A stretch of 64,000 nt of DNA from contig CM045735.1 in NCBI GenBank assembly GCA_024760905.1, positions 25,345,749-25,409,748 on the forward strand, given 5' to 3'. A model generated the notes under the pieces. It did no database searches and had not been told where the DNA came from. It saw only the letters and a program-made list of their open reading frames with translations. The DNA comes from Plotosus lineatus. Its lineage: Eukaryota > Chordata > Actinopteri > Siluriformes > Plotosidae. Shown in pieces: positions 21,189-33,407 of the stretch; the first letter of the stretch is position 1; every line of letters starts with the position of its first letter. The translations under genes and the position numbers were made by a program.

Positions 21189-21703
21189 CTAAGCAGTGGA
21201 AAGACATATTTACTTCATACCAAAACAACATGTGAATGATAAGTTAAAATTAATTATTTCAATTAAAATTAAACTGTATTTATGGGACGGCTCACACTGA
21301 TTCATTGGAGAACTTGATAAAAATTCCAAAGGAATAATTATTAAAAACCAGCTCACAAAAATCTCATGGGGATCCTTGCAACACCTTCCAAAAGGTTTAG
21401 CTGAAGCAATACATATGATTAAAATCATGCAATGAGTGAATGTGACTGTATTCATGATGTGGAAAAAAACAGTATGCAGAAACAGCCTTATCGCTGAGGA
21501 GCAAACTGAGCCTTTTCACGACTGCCAAAATGACTTTTTTTTTTTAAGTAATCAACATTGGCCTGCATATGTTCATGCCTATCTAATCCTTGGATTACAC
21601 GAGCAATCTGATCCACGATCTGATTTTAAACATTTTTTTTTAAATTGTTAATTCTGCATTAATCCTGCAAGAGAAATTATTGCCTCTGTATTTAACAAAG
21701 TGA

Positions 21704-21704
21704 A

Positions 21705-21737
<33 letters not shown>

Positions 21738-21750
21738 ACACACACACACA
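21704..21750. repeat. (CA)n microsatellite
   Basis: About 23 CA units with one CTCA interruption. Confidence 0.95.
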
Positions 21751-22129
21751 GTCTTGTTGCAGTGGGCTGCCACACACTGTTTGTGCAGACAGCAGTTGGG
21801 GGTCAGGTGCCTTGCTCAGGGTCACTTCAGAAGAAGAAGGGAAGGTGCAGCTCACTCAACCTGGCACCACACATTGTTAGCAACCATTAGGTCCAAAACC
21901 CACTTTTCTAACCATTAGGGACTGCCTCATTACTTTTCTTTAGAGAATCATGAGGAGCATTTGGGAAGGGGGGGGGGGGGTGTGCATTCACTAAAAGTTT
22001 GCTTTTCCTATGCTTGTAATAAATGCAGAATTAAAGCAGTGAATGAAAGACACAATCAATTAGATGAAAGGAAAGAGCAAGGGATTTAGATATTTCAACC
22101 GATACTGTGCAAGTATAAAAAGATACAAC

Positions 22130-22440
22130 AGGCCCTTGACCATTCACAGTTCGGCGCTTGCGCCCCTGCATACCAGATTGGCAACTCGGAAGTAACTGGC
22201 ACGTGACTCAAATTTAGCCAGTAGCCAAGAGCTTATGTTTCTCCCTCCTGCTGATTGGTTGTAGATGATGTGTACAGCTCTTTTTTTTCTCCTTCTTACA
22301 CAAGTTATCAGCGCGATTGCTTGAATTGCGAAGTACATTTTTAGTGTGTTTTTAATGATTGTTTAAGCCCTATGATGTCACTCAAACACCCTGCATCTTC
22401 TCGAGCTTCTGGTAAGGAGCCTAAGTGCTTTATTCATTAA
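22130..22440 (+). mobile_element. Tigger-like element, 5' end only
   Basis: Terminus CAGGCCCTTGACCATTCACAG and flanking sequence match 28520-28700. Near 22373 a start reads MSLKHPASS, the family's transposase N-terminus. Confidence 0.65.
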
Positions 22441-22591
22441 TAAATATTATCACAGTACAAAATTAAAATGTTTTTACTCAATCATTACTACACTTTACTA
22501 CATTATTACTCTATTAATAAGTAGAGCTGGGTATTGCCTAGATTTTTTTGTATTGTGATATATTGCGATTTCTAGCATGTATTGCATATAT

Positions 22592-23680
22592 ACACACGTT
22601 CCCCGACTAACGTTTTTAATTGGTTCCGGACGGCCGTACGTAAGTTGAAAGTGAACGTAAGTTGTTACAGTGACGTATGACGTGTAACGTATGACACTCA
22701 TACTGTACCATACATCCATAAATACCATTACTGTATCTCATAAAACACCCCTAAATCAATTATTATAAACATAACATTGCAAAATAATATAAAATATATC
22801 AAATAATAGCAACATTCATTTCAAATAAATTAAATTCAAGCAAAATAATTTCAAACAAATGCATTTTAATCAAATTCACTCATCAAAGATCAACTACAGT
22901 ATCAAATATAACCTTTAACATTCTCTATGATGCGATCTTTCTGCTTGTAAATGGTTCCGATGGTCAACGGATGGTCACTTTACATGAAGCTGAGCTGAGT
23001 CACATGACATGAGGCTGAGCCGACTCACTTTACATGAAGCTTAAAACAGCCAATCAACGCTTACAATATGTGAGGCACTCAATACCGAAAGTAGTTTACT
23101 TGCTGTGCTTGAAACGGGCTATACTGACTTCCGGTCTTTCAAGTGACCAAGGGCGCCGTTGAACTTGTTTAGTACTCAGCCTGCACTGATGTGAATAACC
23201 AGCAGAGCACAGAGTTCTCTTTCTTTTCTGGATTCGGGTTTTCATACATTTCATAACTCTCTTGGCTTAACTGAGTATGCATGGTAGATTGCGCCGATCC
23301 GAGCAGATAGTTAATTCATCTCTGTGTATGAGACTTGCACCCATGCTCGTAGGATTACGCTTCTGACCAACCATATTTGCTTAGGGTTACAAAAGTCTGC
23401 AAAACAGTGTAAACACAAAGATCACAGAGACGACGTCTTAACACAAGGGTAACACGCTGGATAACTGAGATATAACTGAACCGGAAAGAAGGAGAGGCAC
23501 ATTCAGTCTCGTTTGTAAACAATGGATGCAGTGTCATTACATCATTATGTCATTACATCAGTACGTCAGCGTACTACGTAGGTACGTTTAAACTAAAAAT
23601 TTATTTTTTTTAGAAAAAAAAACAAAAAAGTAATATTGAAAAAACGTAAAATGGATGAACACAAGTCGGGGAGCGTCTAT
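22592..23680. mobile_element. Non-autonomous DNA transposon with CCCCGACT termini, about 1.09 kb
   Basis: The left end CACACGTTCCCCGACTAACG and right end GTCGGGGAGCGTCTAT are inverted repeats of the Tigger/pogo type, with TA-rich flanks. There is no transposase frame. Fragments of the same family recur at 37800-37932 and, inverted, at 39848-39925. Confidence 0.7.
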
Positions 23681-24421
23681 ATAGCAGAATTCTAAATTAG
23701 AAGTGAGCCTCTTCTTGACAGTATTTATTTTTTATTTTAAAAAGCGAAACCAACAACATTAAAAATGTTTTCGTCATTAAAATAAAAATTCTAAGCATCA
23801 GAAAAAAATCTACTTATGAAAATTTAATGTTTTAAACTTTGGGACAAACATTAACACTAAAATAGAGCTGCATATTGAGCAAGATAAGGTACTTAAAAAT
23901 ATTAAATGCACATAAACATTAGAAGTACATTTAATGCTTGTATTAGCATATTGTGAAGCCTTAATCATTAATGCATGCAAATAAAATTTTTAAGGTGGGA
24001 TTAAAGGTTGAGCATCATCTGCGCATTTGCAGAACTGTATCATGCACGATTAGACCACATCAGACCTATGATCCTATGAGCAGTAGATTGATAAATTTCT
24101 GTATAACAATATTAATATTACATGTATATACATCTATTAATGCCATCATAGCGATGCGCATAGGCCTGCTGGGTAAATGTCGCAGGTATAAATCTTACAG
24201 TGACTGACGACTCAGGAAAGTCCGTCAAACTTTAAAACTTTACAATAATAACAGACAATATTGTTTAATCATATGAATCACATTAATATCATTATGCTGG
24301 AGAGAAGTGGAATGTAATTTACCGGAATCTGGGACCGATTTGGAGCATGTTGAGCCTGAGGCTGAGTCTGCAAGTTGTGTGACGTCATTTTTTTCGAAGT
24401 CAACAGATATTAATGTCACGT

Positions 24422-24475
<54 letters not shown>

Positions 24476-25170
24476 ATGACCCAGCACCGGTTTAGCTAAT
24501 CTTGACTGCTTTCTCCAGCAGTGACCATCTAAATTTATTCTTAATGCTCTGGTCTAGTTCCTTGACAAGATATTCATCCTTGCGCTCAATAACCTTAAAC
24601 GCTAGAATTTTCAGAAACAAACACAAATTTGACTAAATCTAAGACATACTGTGGTCAGAAACACATTTTTGTGGTAGGTGCTGCTGAAGATGTACACTTT
24701 CAAAATCTCGCGCGGAAAAACTTTGTTACAGGAGAATTCCCAGATGAACATGCTCGTGGTGGGACAGTACGGTGACTTAATTTCTGAACCAATCGCTGCT
24801 TTTCTTGCTTCTTCGACGTCAAAATTCACCAGATGCTGCTCCATCACTTTAGTTCATTATCTGACATTTGCTTTCTGTGCCACGGGCCCACGGCAAGATG
24901 ACTAGACAGGCATATCATATTACGATGCATGATATATGCAGTAAACCAGAACCAGCTGTGTATTACTCCACTAGGCGATATCAACAACAACACAGATAAA
25001 CAAAATGAGGGTAGCCCCTCGCGTATTTGGATTTGGATATAATATGACCAGATGACGGCCCTCCCCCCCCCCCCCCGCCGAGATTTTTACACCAAATTTG
25101 AATTGATCTCAAAAATGACCCTTTTGACTTACAAGAAGGCAGAGATCCGCTGACTGGCGGAGCATTCCCA
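23681..25170. other. AT-rich DNA with a (TA)n array, nothing else named
   Basis: A (TA)n array lies at 24428-24470 and a C run at 25063-25077. The minus-strand open frame 24847-24611 starts MEQHLVNFDVEEARK but matches no family I know; no other gene or element is recognised. Confidence 0.45.
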
Positions 25171-25174
25171 TATA

Positions 25175-27900
25175 TCTTCTTATTCTTTTCCTCTCAGCTC
25201 TCTTTCATGGTCTTCCTCTAGGCCGTCTGCCTGGTAGTTCCAACCTCAGAATCCTACTACCAATGTATTCACTATCCCTCCTCTGTACATGTCCAAACCA
25301 TCTCAATCTAGCCTCTCTGACTTTGTCTCCAAAACCTCTTACATGTGCTGGTCCACTGATGTACTCATTCCTGATCCTATTCATCCTCGTTGCTCTCAAA
25401 GACAACCTCAACATTTTCATCTCTGCTACCTCCAGCTCTGCCTCTTGTCTTTTCCTCAGTGCCATTGTTTCTAAACCATACAATATTGCTGGCCTCATCA
25501 CCATCTTGTACTCTTTTCCTTTCGTTTTTGCCATTACCCTACTATCACATATCACACCGCACACTTTTCTCCAACCAGTCCAGCCTGCCTGCACGTGCTT
25601 CTTCACCTCTTTTCCACACTCTCCATTGCTCTGGATTGTTGAGCCTAAGTACTTAAAATCCTCCACCTTCTTTATCTCTGCTCCCTTTAACTTCACCATT
25701 CCTCTTGGGTCCTTGTTGTTCACACACATGCATCTGTCTTACTGAGACTAACCTTCACTATTCTCCTTTCCAGGGTATACCTCCACCTCTCTAGATTTTC
25801 CTCCACTTGTTCTCTGCTCTCACTACAGATCACAATGTCATCTGCAAACATCATAGTCCATGGAGATTCTTGTCTAACCTCGTCTGTCAACCTGTACATC
25901 ACCATAGCAAACAAGAGGCTCAAAGCTGACCCTTGATGCAGTCCCACCTCCACCTTCAACTCTTCTGTCACACTGACAGCACACCTCACCACTGTCTTAC
26001 ATCTCTCATACATGTCCTGCACCACTCTAACATACCTCTCTGCCAGTCCAGAACTCCTCATGCAATACCACAGATCCTCTCTCGGCACCCTGTCATATGC
26101 TTTCTCCAGATCCACAAAGGCACAATACAGCTCCTTCTGACCTCTGTACTTCTCTATTACCTATTAACTGTACTTCTCTAATAACACCCTCAAAGCAAAC
26201 ACTGCATCTGTGGTGCTCTTTCTTGGCATGAAACCACACTGTTGTTCACAAATGCTGACCTCTACCCTTAGTCTCACATCCACTATTCTTTCCCAAAACT
26301 TCATTGTATGACTCATTAACTTTATCCCTCTGTAGTTGCCAGAACTCTGCACGTCTCCCTTGTTCTTAAAAAAGGGCAGTGGCACACCTTTCCTGCATCC
26401 TCTCACTCTCTAAAACCTTTTTGAATGTTCTCGTCAGAAAATTTACTGCTACCTCTCCAAGACACTTCCATACCTCCAAAAGTATGTCATCAGGACCAAC
26501 TGCCTTTTCACTTTTCATTCTCTTCAATGCCCTCCTCACTTCACGCTCACTAATCTTTTATCAATTCCTAGTTCTTAACGGTCACCTCTTCTACTCTTTA
26601 TTCTCTCTTATTTTCCTCATTCATCAACTCTTCAAAGTACTCTTTCCATCTTCCCAGTATACTTCTGTCATCAGTCAATACATGTCCCTCTCTGTCCTTA
26701 ATCACTCTAACTTGCTGCACGTCCTTCCCATCTCTATTTCTCTACTGTGCTAACCTGCATAAATCATTTACTCCCTCCCTACTCTCGAACATAGCATAAA
26801 GTCATCATACACCCTCTGTTTGGCCTTTGACACTGCGACCTTCGCCTTACACTGTCTCCCTGTACTTCTGTTTACTCTCTTTGATCCCCTCAATGTCCCA
26901 TTTCTTCTTAGCTAACCTCTTCCTTTGTACATACTCCTGCACTTCCTCATTCCACGACCAAGTCTCCTTATCTACTTTCCTTCCAGAGGACATGTCAAGT
27001 ACTCTCCTAACTGTCTCCCTGATCCCATTAGCTGTAGTTGTCCAGTCATCTGGAAGCACTTCCTGACCACCCAAAGCCTGTTTCAACTTCTTGAAGACAA
27101 CAAAACACACTTCCGTGTTCAGCTTCCACACTTTGTCTTCTGCTCTGCCTTTGCCTTCTTCAACTTCCTCACCATCAGCGTCATCCTGCACACCACCATC
27201 CTATGCTGTCTGACAACACTCTCACCCACTACTACTTTGCAGTCACTGACTTCCTTCAAATTGCATCATCTACACAAAATGTCACGTCTACCTGTGTGCT
27301 CCTAGCTCCCCTTTTATAAGTCACCCTATGCTCCTGTCTCTTCTGGAAGAAAGTATTCACCACAGCCATTTCCATCCTTTTTGCAAAATCTATCAACATC
27401 TGTCCTTCTGTGTTCCTGTCCTGGATACCAAACCTGCCCATCACTGCCTCGTCCTTTCTGTTCCCTGCACCAACATGTTCATTGAAGTCTGCACCAATAA
27501 CCACTCTTTCACCTCTGGAGGTACTCTGAATCACCTCATCTAACTCACTCCAGAATCTCTCCTTCTCTTTGAGCTCACATCCTGCCTGTGGGGCATAAGC
27601 ACTAACAACATTGAACATCACACCTTCAATTTCTAACTTAAGACTCATCACTCTGTCTGACACTCTTTTCACTTCTAGAACATTCCTGACAAACCACTCC
27701 TTCAAGATGACTCCTACTCCATTTCTCATCCCATTCCCATCCACACCACGATAAAACAGCTTTAACCCTGCTCCTAGATTTCTAGCCTTGCTACCTTTAA
27801 ACCTGGTCTCCTAAACACACAGTATGTCCAGCTTCCTCCTCTGCATCATGTCAACCAGCTCTCTAGCTTTTCCTGTCATAGTTCCAACATTCATAAATAG
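25175..27900 (-). mobile_element. RTE (Expander-like) copy 3, missing the extreme 3' end
   Basis: On the minus strand it runs from the endonuclease start (GTLN-like region near 27890; VIGADFNEHVG in 27744-27256) through the linker, RT ([17 protein letters not shown] near 26310, [12 protein letters not shown] near 25850) and into the C-terminal domain (open 25729-25205). About 100-150 bases of the 3' end, including the GTGGCGACCCC tail, are gone. Many frameshifts break it into at least six frames. Confidence 0.9.
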
Positions 27901-27941
27901 TGTTTACTGCACTTCATATCATTTGCTTGGGGATTTTTCCC

Positions 27942-28430
27942 TACACCATACCGCGACAATGAGAGCGCCACTACCAACTACTGTAGTGGATGAGCAATAA
28001 CACTTAATTGTAGTCCAGTATGGCAAAAAAGCATGTTCCCAGGGTCATATCCCCCCCTCCCTGGTATCACACCCTACTATTTGAGAAGTACTGGCTTTGT
28101 GGGAGCTCACCATGAGCCTTTCCTCGCTGGCATTTGTAGCGTGCACATGCAGAAAATTCTCCTCCTCCTCCTCTGTTATGCACCACCTCCTGCCTGCCCA
28201 CGTGACATATTCGCCGCAGTCAATGATCAGGAGGGTGAGTTGTGCTTATTATTTATTCTTGTTTTATTATTTATTATTAATGTTAATGTACATGTATTAT
28301 TATTATAAAATATTTATTGTTTTTTCATGTTTATCTTTAATATATTAGGTCAAATATACATGACTGTCTCAGGTTATCTGAGTTTGGGAGGGGGTTGGAA
28401 TGGATTAATTGTTTTTTTGTTATTTTATAC
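27942..28430. mobile_element. Non-autonomous DNA transposon (related to 8033-8640)
   Basis: Shares the TATTTGAGAAGTACTGG, TCTGTTATGCACCA and GAGTTTGGGAGGGGGTTGGAA segments with the copy near 8 kb. It joins RTE copy 3 at its left side. Confidence 0.65.
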
Positions 28431-28509
28431 ACATATACAGAATCTGCAAATATAAATCTGTCTATATGTCAGTCTGAAATTTGAAATTAAAAGTTACTAA
28501 TATCAATAT

Positions 28510-29041
28510 AAACAGATACAGTAGGCCCTTGACTATTCGCAGTTTTACACTCGCGTCCCCGCATATTCGTGGCTTGCCAAGCAACTGTCAAGTAATTCAA
28601 ATTGAGCCAATGGCTGTTCTCTCTCCTGTTGATTAGTTGAGATGATGTATATGCCCCTTTTTTCTCATTTGTGTACAAGTTGTCAATGTGCATTTTTTAG
28701 TGTGTTTTAATTACCAGTTAAGCTCTATTATGCCACTCAAACGCCCTGCGTGTTCTCTGGCTAAGCCCCAGAAAAAGTAATGACGTTGGATGTCTCTTCT
28801 GAAGAAATAAGACTTTCTCCTGAAGAAACGACAGTTTCCACTGAAGTGCCTGAAGAGGAATAATCATCTGAACTGTTGTAAAGAACTGTAGTATTAAAGT
28901 CTTTTTCAATTATTATTCCAGTACAGTAGCTAAGTTAATGTTTCGAATGTTTGTGTGTGTGATTTTATGTACTGTGCTGTAGCATGTTTATCCTTTTGTT
29001 TTGTTTATCCTATTACACTTCATGTTCTTTTATGCTCTTTT
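28510..29041 (+). mobile_element. Tigger-like deletion derivative
   Basis: Terminus CAGTAGGCCCTTGACTATTC at about 28517. At 28731 a transposase-like start reads MPLKRPACSLAKPQKK, a stop, then VMTLD fused directly to an acidic segment (SSEEIRLSPEE). Full-length Tigger transposases begin this way and end in an acidic tail, so the HTH and DDE core appear deleted. It continues without a terminal repeat into LTR-like sequence at 29042. Confidence 0.6.
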
Positions 29042-29590
29042 TGTTATGGTCTTGTGTTTTTGGGGGATTTTGATTTTGGCGGCTATGTTCTCTAACTCTA
29101 TTTTCTCCCTGCTCCAGCAGAGGGGCGTGGCTGACCTGCTCAGATGGCAGTAGCTCACACCTGAATTCACTTTTCTCATCTACTCCCAATAAACACAAGC
29201 ACGCTCACCTCTGTGTCACAGGATTAACTCACATCATGTCCCTGCTTCCCTGTGTTCTCTAACTGTTTTCTCCCCGCTCCGGCTGAGGAGCGTGGCTGAG
29301 CTGCTCGAGCTGATTGCAGTAGCTTACACCTGAATTCACTGCTCTCATCTACTCCTTATAAACACAAATCTCACGCTCACCTCTGCGTGAGAAGATTGTC
29401 TCACATCACGTCCCTGTGTTCTCTCTGGCTCCTGGTTCCAGTGCTTAATGTTTGTGTTTCTCTTCCTCACCAGTACTGTAGTTAAAGTGTGTGGGCTCTG
29501 CTTAAGTGGTTTCCCTTTGAATAATAAATCTACTCTGCCATCTCACACTGCCTCCTGCATTCTGGATCCGGCTGAAACTTCATTACGTCA
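29042..29590 (+). mobile_element. Solo LTR-like sequence with internal tandem duplication
   Basis: Begins TGTTATGGTCTTGTG, like the gypsy LTR at 33408. Two diverged units of about 180 bases (near 29082 and 29258) share GTTCTCTAACT, GCTCC, GCGTGGCTGA and CACCTGAATTCACT. Ends in CTCCTGCATTCTGGATCCGG, again like the 33408 LTR. No internal pol region is attached. Confidence 0.6.
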
Positions 29591-29654
29591 TTACGTCACA
29601 TTTTTATGTTCTTTATATATATATATATATATATAAATGTATATATAAATGATT

Positions 29655-30335
29655 AAATGATTTCCTGTGTCATTCAGTAGAGCATTTAGGTGGTACCATT
29701 CTCTCACAGAGAATGGTCTTGTGACTGATCAGCAGCTTGTGAAGCGAGTGAGAGGTACTGTTCAATATTGTCTTCATTTTGGACGATATTTGCCTGTATG
29801 ATACTACCGTCAGAAAGTCCAGCTCCATCCCAGCAACTACGCCAACCTTGCAGATCAGTTTGTTGAGTCGGTTATCGTTTGAAACCCTCACACTGTTGCC
29901 CCAGCATGCAACAGCATAAAGGATAGCGTTGTCAAAACAGACTCATAAAACATCCTGAGAAGTGTTAAATGGGCTTAATTTCTTAAAAAAATAGAGACGG
30001 CTCTAGTTGTGCTTGTAAGGTGAGGTAGTGTTCTTAAACCAGTCCAATTTATTGTTAATCCGAACTCTAAGGTATATGTACTCCTCCAATATTTCCACAT
30101 TGTCCTCCTGAATGGAAACAAGGGTCGCTGGTGTTTTGGATCTCCTAAAATCCATAATCAGTTCCTTAGTCTATGTCACATTAAGCGACAGATGATTCTG
30201 CTCTCACCGTGTGACAAAGGAACCCACCATAGCCTGATTCTGTCTCAGCACCTCCACTGATACATCTGACTGCAGCAGAGTCATCAGAAAACTTCTGAAG
30301 ATGGCAGGTCTCTGTGCAGTAGCTGAAGTCTGTAA
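29655..30335 (-). pseudogene. L2/Rex1-like LINE, C-terminal fragment
   Basis: Minus strand: SDDS-like motif C region near 30290, YTYLRVRINNKLDW near 30065, then CWGNSVRVSNDNRLNKLICK and HSLHKLL. It is the same domain order as the L2 at 12822-16512 but a different, more degraded copy. Confidence 0.65.
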
Positions 30336-30344
30336 GTTGTAAAG

Positions 30345-30665
30345 CCGAGCTTGTACCGCTCCGTTGTGGTGAAGAGGGAGGTCAGAAGGCTAAGTTGTTA
30401 ATTTACCAGTTGATTTACATTCCTACCCTCACATATGGTCATGAGCTGTGGGTAGTGACCAAAAGAACAAGATCGTGAAGTGGCTGAAGAGAAAACAATT
30501 TTCTTCATAGGGTGACAGGTTCTCCCTTAGAGATAGGGTGAAAAGTTCTGTCATATGATAGGAGCTCAGAGTAGAACTGCTGCTCCTCAGCGTTGAGAGG
30601 ACTCAGTTGAGTTGGCACATACATCTGATTAGAATGCTTCTTGAATTGCCTTTAAGACAATATCT
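30345..30665 (+). pseudogene. Rex3-like LINE fragment
   Basis: Translation in mixed frames reads YIPTLTYGHELWVVTKR and then a DRFSLRDRVK-like block, which matches the Rex3 region between RT and C-terminus. Confidence 0.6.
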
Positions 30666-30854
30666 TTTCCTGGATTGTTTTATCAAGACAATGCTTCAGC
30701 TGTCCTACATGCAGTCCTGAAATGTCACTGATGTAATATGACTGGGGATTTTTAAAAAGAGAAATAAACAATGGTACTTCAGTATCCCATTTTTTTTTTG
30801 AAATGTGTTGCAAGAATCAAAATGAAATATAAGTATTTGTCAAAAATTAATCAA

Positions 30855-30920
30855 ATAATAATAATAATAATAATCATCATCATCATCATCATCATCACCA
30901 TCATCATCATCATTATTATT
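30855..30920. repeat. (AAT)n(ATC)n(ATT)n trinucleotide microsatellite
   Basis: Compound trinucleotide run, about 22 units. Confidence 0.9.
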
Positions 30921-31084
30921 AAATTCATAATACATGTTTTCTGGTATAATAGATATATGATTTTTTTTCTAAGTTGTAAATATTTATAAAGGTTTGGGTT
31001 TGTCATGTTAAATATTGTGGTATACTTTATCACTTCATAGATAACAAAGTTTAAATACAAAAAATAGCAATTGATTATATAAAC

Positions 31085-31150
31085 CTTCTCAGCCAGAGAG
31101 AGGACAGTACTGGCTTGGATAATAGCCACTTGCTCTTCATTCCTTAAATT
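31085..31150 (-). CDS. jakmip2: JAKMIP2-like exon e (22 codons)
   Basis: Acceptor TTCAAACAG, donor GTTTAT; phase 0. It encodes NLRNEEQVAIIQASTVLSLA then EK. This is the most conserved JAKMIP stretch I recognise. It is 66 bp long and separated from exon d by an 87-bp intron. Confidence 0.93.
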
Positions 31151-31237
31151 CTGTTTGAAGTATGCAAAGGAACTGGATTAGATACACTCCATCTTCAGAC
31201 ATTATCAAGGAAATCAATTATTAAAAGCCAAACTCAC

Positions 31238-31291
31238 CCCATTATCTCCTAGAATATCTAACAACTTAATGAGATCAGGTATGCATACATC
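31238..31291 (-). CDS. jakmip2: JAKMIP2-like exon d (18 codons)
   Basis: Acceptor TTCTTCAACAG, donor GTGAGT; phase 0. It encodes DVCIPDLIKLLDILGDNG, where other JAKMIP2 proteins have (from memory) DVNIPDLIKQLDILGDNG. At 54 bp it is nearly a microexon, and it lies in a compact cluster with exons c and e. Confidence 0.93.
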
Positions 31292-31378
31292 CTGTTGAAG
31301 AAAAACCAAAAGTACATAATTCTATGCATGCTCAGTCAAGTAATTTAGCTCATATTATGAGAGCAAGTATGTGCTTAC

Positions 31379-31477
31379 CTTTACTCCTTCCTTCATACAG
31401 TAGATCTGCAGCGCACTCACTCCCTCCGAGAATGGATGAATCGAAAGAGTGTAAGGTGGGGATCTCCTCTCTCTTTC
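31379..31477 (-). CDS. jakmip2: JAKMIP2-like exon c (33 codons)
   Basis: Donor GTAAG is clear. The acceptor AAAAG before GAAAGAGAGAGG is weak and preceded by an A/T tract; I chose it because it makes the exon phase 0 and gives ERERRSPPYTLSIHPFSEG followed by VSALQIYCMKEGVK, in line with the family. ALQIYCMKEGVK is the main reason for preferring JAKMIP2 to JAKMIP1/3. Confidence 0.9.
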
Positions 31478-31659
31478 CTTTTATATTTAAAAAATGAAAA
31501 TGAAAAAAGTCAATGATACATACCAAGTATATACATGGACACTCATAGCTTCAGGTAACAATTGATCACAATTGCTAAACAAAGATAGCCCTCCCAAATA
31601 CAGGTCGAAACACTGCTTTAGTCTAACTGGCACAGAGGCAGATGTCACATCTATTTAGA

Positions 31660-32800
31660 ATGACACTGTATGTGCCACGCTCAAGGCTCTGGATGTTGTA
31701 GGGTTGTCTTGGTTGACACGTCTCTGCAACATCGCATGGTCATCAGGAGCTGTACCTCTGGATTGGCAAACCGTGGTGGTAGTCCCCCTTTTTACAAAAG
31801 GGCATCGGAGGATGTGTTCTAATTATCATGGAATCACACTCCTCAGCCTACCCGGGTAAGTCTGTACAAGGTTGCTGGAGAGGAGGATCTGACTGATAGT
31901 TGAACCTCAGATTCAGGACGAACAATGTGGTTTTCTTCCTGGCCACGGCACTCTCGACCAACTCTATATACCCTACAGGATCCTTAAGGGGCATGGGAGT
32001 TTGCCCAATCTGTCCACATGTGTTTGGTGGATTTGTTGAAGGCTTTCAACCGTGTCCCTCGGGCTATCTTGTGGAGCGTGCTCCAGGAGTACCACCAAGA
32101 CTGTCCTTTGTCATTGATTCTGTTAATAATTGCTATGGATAGAATTTCTAAGCACACCTGAGGCGATGAGGGGTTCTGCGTTGGTGGCCATTGGCTCTCG
32201 TCTCTGCTTTTTTGTGGATGACTTTGTTCTTTTGGCTTCATCAATCCCGGAACTCCAGCTCTCATTGAAGTGATTCACAGGTGAGTGAATGAGCGGAAGG
32301 GATTAGAATCAGCACCTCCAAGTTTGACGACAAGGTTCTCAGTTGAAAAAAGGTGGAATGCACCCTCAGGTCTATAACGAGGTCCTGCCCCAAGTGGAGA
32401 AGTTCAAGTACCTCGGGGTGTTTTTCACAAGTGAAGGAAGGATGGAGCGGGAGATCAACAGGAGCGGCGATCTCTCTTAGAGATAACGTGAGAAAAGCTC
32501 AGCCATCTGGGGAGAGCTTGGAGTAGAACTGCTGCTCCTCCACATTAAGAAGAGCCAGTTGAGGTGACTCGGGCATCTGGTTAAAATGCCTCCCGAATGC
32601 CTCACTGTGGCATTTTAGGCATGTCCAACTGGCACAACACCCTAGGGTCGACCTAGAACACGCTGGAGGGATTATGTCACTTGGCTGGTCTGGGAACGCC
32701 TCAGTGATCCCCTAAAAGAGCTGGAAGAAGTGGCTGGGAATTGCTTAGGCTGCTGCCCTGCAACCTGACCCTGGATTAACCAGATGATGATGAAAGATGA
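31660..32800 (+). pseudogene. Rex3 (RTE-clade) LINE, 5'-truncated
   Basis: Starts in the RT thumb-to-finger region: LTRLCNIAWSSGAVPLDWQT then VVVVPLF, the segment used as the classical Rex3 landmark. It goes on through NYHGITLLSL, CGFLPGHGTLDQL, a motif A region near 32025, a damaged GCPLS-like motif B near 32100, FLWMTLFFWLH-like motif C in a shifted frame near 32210, YLGVFFTSEG near 32410, and the 3' end with WRDYV near 32665. The tail is GATGATGAAAGATG. Multiple stops and frameshifts. Confidence 0.8.
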
Positions 32801-33315
32801 AAAAAAAACAAAGTCAAACAATTTGATAATGTAATTTAGAACACAACATCACCTCATCAGGAGAATGATAACAATATTCAACCAAAAAATGGATTACATT
32901 TATTTCCTCAATGATAGCTTCACTCTCATACTAGAATCTCAAGATAACTTCAACATAAGGGAAAAAAAAAAAAAATCATACACACATTTTAATTTTGCTT
33001 TGAAAATGACATTTTTTCCCCTAGCTGCAACTTACAAGTGCCAAGTGAAGCATATAATCGTAACAGTGTAGGAAAATATAAAACAACTAAAAAAAAAATC
33101 ATTGAAGTAGGTAAAGGATCTATAATTAATTTAAATGAAAGAGCCAAAAACTACATCCAAAACAGCTTTTAAATCGTGATTTCAATTAATGAAGAAAAGG
33201 GATTCTCAGTTACTACGAACCAACAACAACTCATCTATTTCAAAATGTTTTACCCAATTATTTGCTCAATCAAATGATTTCCCAAGTGTAGCTGATGGGT
33301 TCATTTAGACTAGAT
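32801..33315. other. AT-rich intronic DNA, nothing named
   Basis: Poly(A)-rich tracts at 32962-32976 and 33089-33098; no exon or element recognised. Confidence 0.5.
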
Positions 33316-33407
33316 CAGTGTTTTTCAACCACTGTGCCATGGCACACTATTGTATTGTGAATATTGTCAGGTTTGTTCTGGGAAATTACATAATTTCAGC
33401 AAATTGG
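33316..33407 (+). mobile_element. hAT-like terminus
   Basis: CAGTGTTTTTCAACCACTG followed by TGCCATGGCACAC is the left terminus of a known hAT type. The rest is displaced by the gypsy LTR that starts at 33408. Confidence 0.55.

Noticed and set aside
24611..24905. Frame starting MEQHLVNFDVEEARK on the minus strand
   Set aside because: No family recognised, no splice sites in phase with the JAKMIP exons, and it lies in a region with repeat ends on both sides.
30851..31129. Minus-strand frame with Met/Ile runs that overlaps exon e
   Set aside because: The Met/Ile runs are translation of the trinucleotide microsatellite; only the part within 31085-31150 is real coding sequence.
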